A stretch of 64,000 nt of DNA from NCBI GenBank assembly GCA_963734085.1, contig CAVTFT010000017.1, positions 124,001 through 188,000 on the forward strand. Reading direction: 5' to 3'. The notes beneath the pieces were generated by a model. That model ran no database searches. It was given only the letters and a program-made list of their open reading frames with translations, and was not told the origin of the DNA. The position numbers and the translations under genes are program-made. The stretch is from CAIWHR01 sp963734085. GTDB lineage: Bacteria > Pseudomonadota > Gammaproteobacteria > Burkholderiales > Casimicrobiaceae. The stretch's first letter is position 1. Each line of letters starts with the position of its first letter. This document shows positions 63,080 to 64,000 of the stretch, piece after piece.

Positions 63080-64000
63080 ATGACGCTTGCGCCCATCACC
63101 GACATCATCGCCGACCTCAAGGCCGGGCGAATGGTCGTGCTGGTCGACGAGGAGGATCGCGAGAACGAAGGCGACCTCGTGCTCGCCGCCGAGTACGTGA
63201 CGCCCGAGGCGATCAATTTCATGGCGCGCCATGCGCGCGGCCTCGTTTGCCTCACGTTGACCGAGGAGCGCTGCCGAGCGCTCGAGTTGCCGCCGATGGT
63301 CGCTTCGAACCGCTCGTCGATGGGCACGAACTTTACCGTGTCGATCGAGGCGGCCGAAGGCGTGACCACGGGCATCTCGGCGGCCGATCGCGCGCGCACC
63401 GTGCTCTCCGCGATCGCGCCCGATGCAAAACCCTCCGACATCGTGCAACCGGGTCACATCTTCCCGGTGATGGCGCAGGCGGGCGGCGTGCTCGCGCGCG
63501 CCGGGCATACGGAAGCCGGATGCGATCTGGCGCGCCTCGCCGGCAGGACGCCGGCGGCGGTGATCTGCGAGATCATGAAGGACGACGGTACGATGGCGCG
63601 GCTGCCCGACCTCGTCGAGTTCGCGCGGACGCACGGGCTCAAGATCGGCGCGATCGCCGACCTCATCCATTACCGCAGCCGGACCGAGCGGCTGGTCGAG
63701 CGGATCGGCGAGCGTCCGCTCAACACCCCTCATGGCGCCTTTCGCCTCGTCGTGTATCGCGACAAGCTCACGGATGCAACGCACCTGGTGCTCGTTCGCG
63801 GGCCGCTTTCGCCCGACACCGAGACGCTGGTTCGCGTGCACGAGCCGCTGTCGGTGATGGATCTGCTCGATGCGGGGAGCACGTCGCACTCGTGGACGAT
63901 TCCCGCGGCGCTCGACGCGATCAACGACGCGGGGCGCGGCGTCATCGTGCTCTTGCACCGGCCGGAAAGCGCGCAGGAGCTGCGCCGGCGCGCGCTCGCC
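63080..64000 (+). CDS. ribB: 3,4-dihydroxy-2-butanone-4-phosphate synthase with degenerate GTP cyclohydrolase II half (RibBX type); 3' end outside
   Basis: Open from ATG 63080 to the window end, 307 codons. Residues 1-205 form a full RibB domain: VLVDEEDRENEGDLVLAAE (metal Glu), TNFTVSIEA, DIVQPGHIFPVMAQAGGVLARAGHTEAGCDLARLAG. Forms the four-carbon unit of riboflavin. From about residue 210 a RibA-like region begins (LNTPHGAFRLVVYRD) but where GTP cyclohydrolase II has its Cys zinc site after VRVH, this protein reads EPLSVMDLLDAGSTSHSW, without Cys. That matches the RibBX variant of many proteobacteria, in which the second half is not a cyclohydrolase. A separate RibA would be needed elsewhere. 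Confidence 0.9.
   Translation, partial: MTLAPITDIIADLKAGRMVVLVDEEDRENEGDLVLAAEYVTPEAINFMARHARGLVCLTLTEERCRALELPPMVASNRSSMGTNFTVSIEAAEGVTTGISAADRARTVLSAIAPDAKPSDIVQPGHIFPVMAQAGGVLARAGHTEAGCDLARLAGRTPAAVICEIMKDDGTMARLPDLVEFARTHGLKIGAIADLIHYRSRTERLVERIGERPLNTPHGAFRLVVYRDKLTDATHLVLVRGPLSPDTETLVRVHEPLSVMDLLDAGSTSHSWTIPAALDAINDAGRGVIVLLHRPESAQELRRRALA

Overview
The window is GC-rich, tightly packed chromosomal DNA from a betaproteobacterium, most likely an environmental member of the Burkholderiales or a neighbouring order. The support is gene content and order: a gsiABCD glutathione importer, rhlE, typA, the divergent yjgA/pmbA pair, glyA-nrdR-ribD-ribE, a minor-pilin set (pilE, fimT, pilV, pilW, pilX, pilY1), a ribB gene with a degenerate ribA half, and CoA-dependent aromatic degradation. 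No rRNA, tRNA, CRISPR array, prophage or insertion sequence was seen. The first gene (MFS transporter) and the last (ribB type) run off the ends.

Layout. 0-3 kb: MFS exporter fragment and a class III cyclase/TPR protein. 2.7-10.8 kb, minus strand: gsiABCD, a DmpA-type aminopeptidase and rlmM, with palindromic repeats between the genes. 10.9-24.6 kb: housekeeping and stress genes (rhlE, typA, HAD phosphatase, SDR, DUF2891, rmuC, mtfA, DMT transporter, mog, yjgA, pmbA, one unknown). 24.9-28.5 kb: a TRAP transporter with dctP facing dctQM. 28.7-32.3 kb: glyA-nrdR-ribD-ribE. 32.5-45.3 kb: a secreted repeat protein, mmsA, then a tonB-like gene and a type IV minor-pilin operon that carry many single-base frameshifts. 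45.5-56.5 kb: an aromatic operon that looks like 2-aminobenzoyl-CoA (anthranilate) degradation, with MarR regulator, CoA ligase, two-domain monooxygenase/reductase, acyl-CoA dehydrogenase, enoyl-CoA hydratase, Rid protein, glutaryl-CoA dehydrogenase, a zeta-GST isomerase, an FAH-family hydrolase and a kynurenine-formamidase-like hydrolase. This suggests tryptophan to kynurenine to anthranilate to central metabolism. 56.5-62.8 kb: a VWA protein and an ABC importer operon (fused double permease, ATPase, PtsN-like protein, outer-membrane-like protein) with no binding protein. 63.1 kb to end: ribB-type gene.

The most interesting element is a dispersed, structured intercistronic repeat of about 180-200 nt present in four copies (two tandem before rlmM; one before marR; one before the CoA ligase). 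Each insertion starts at the TGA stop of the gene upstream. The copy next to each downstream gene ends in a strong Shine-Dalgarno sequence just before an ATG. The copies contain hairpins, one with a two-sided compensatory base change between copies, and two copies carry an intact 66-67 codon reading frame coupled to both flanking genes. It may be a mobile element that supplies translation-initiation signals inside operons.

Isolated frameshifts elsewhere (dctM, ribD, the aromatic monooxygenase, the outer-membrane-like gene) and the dense cluster in 35-45 kb are mostly one-base indels with well preserved coding either side. Consensus sequence error is at least as likely as real gene decay.
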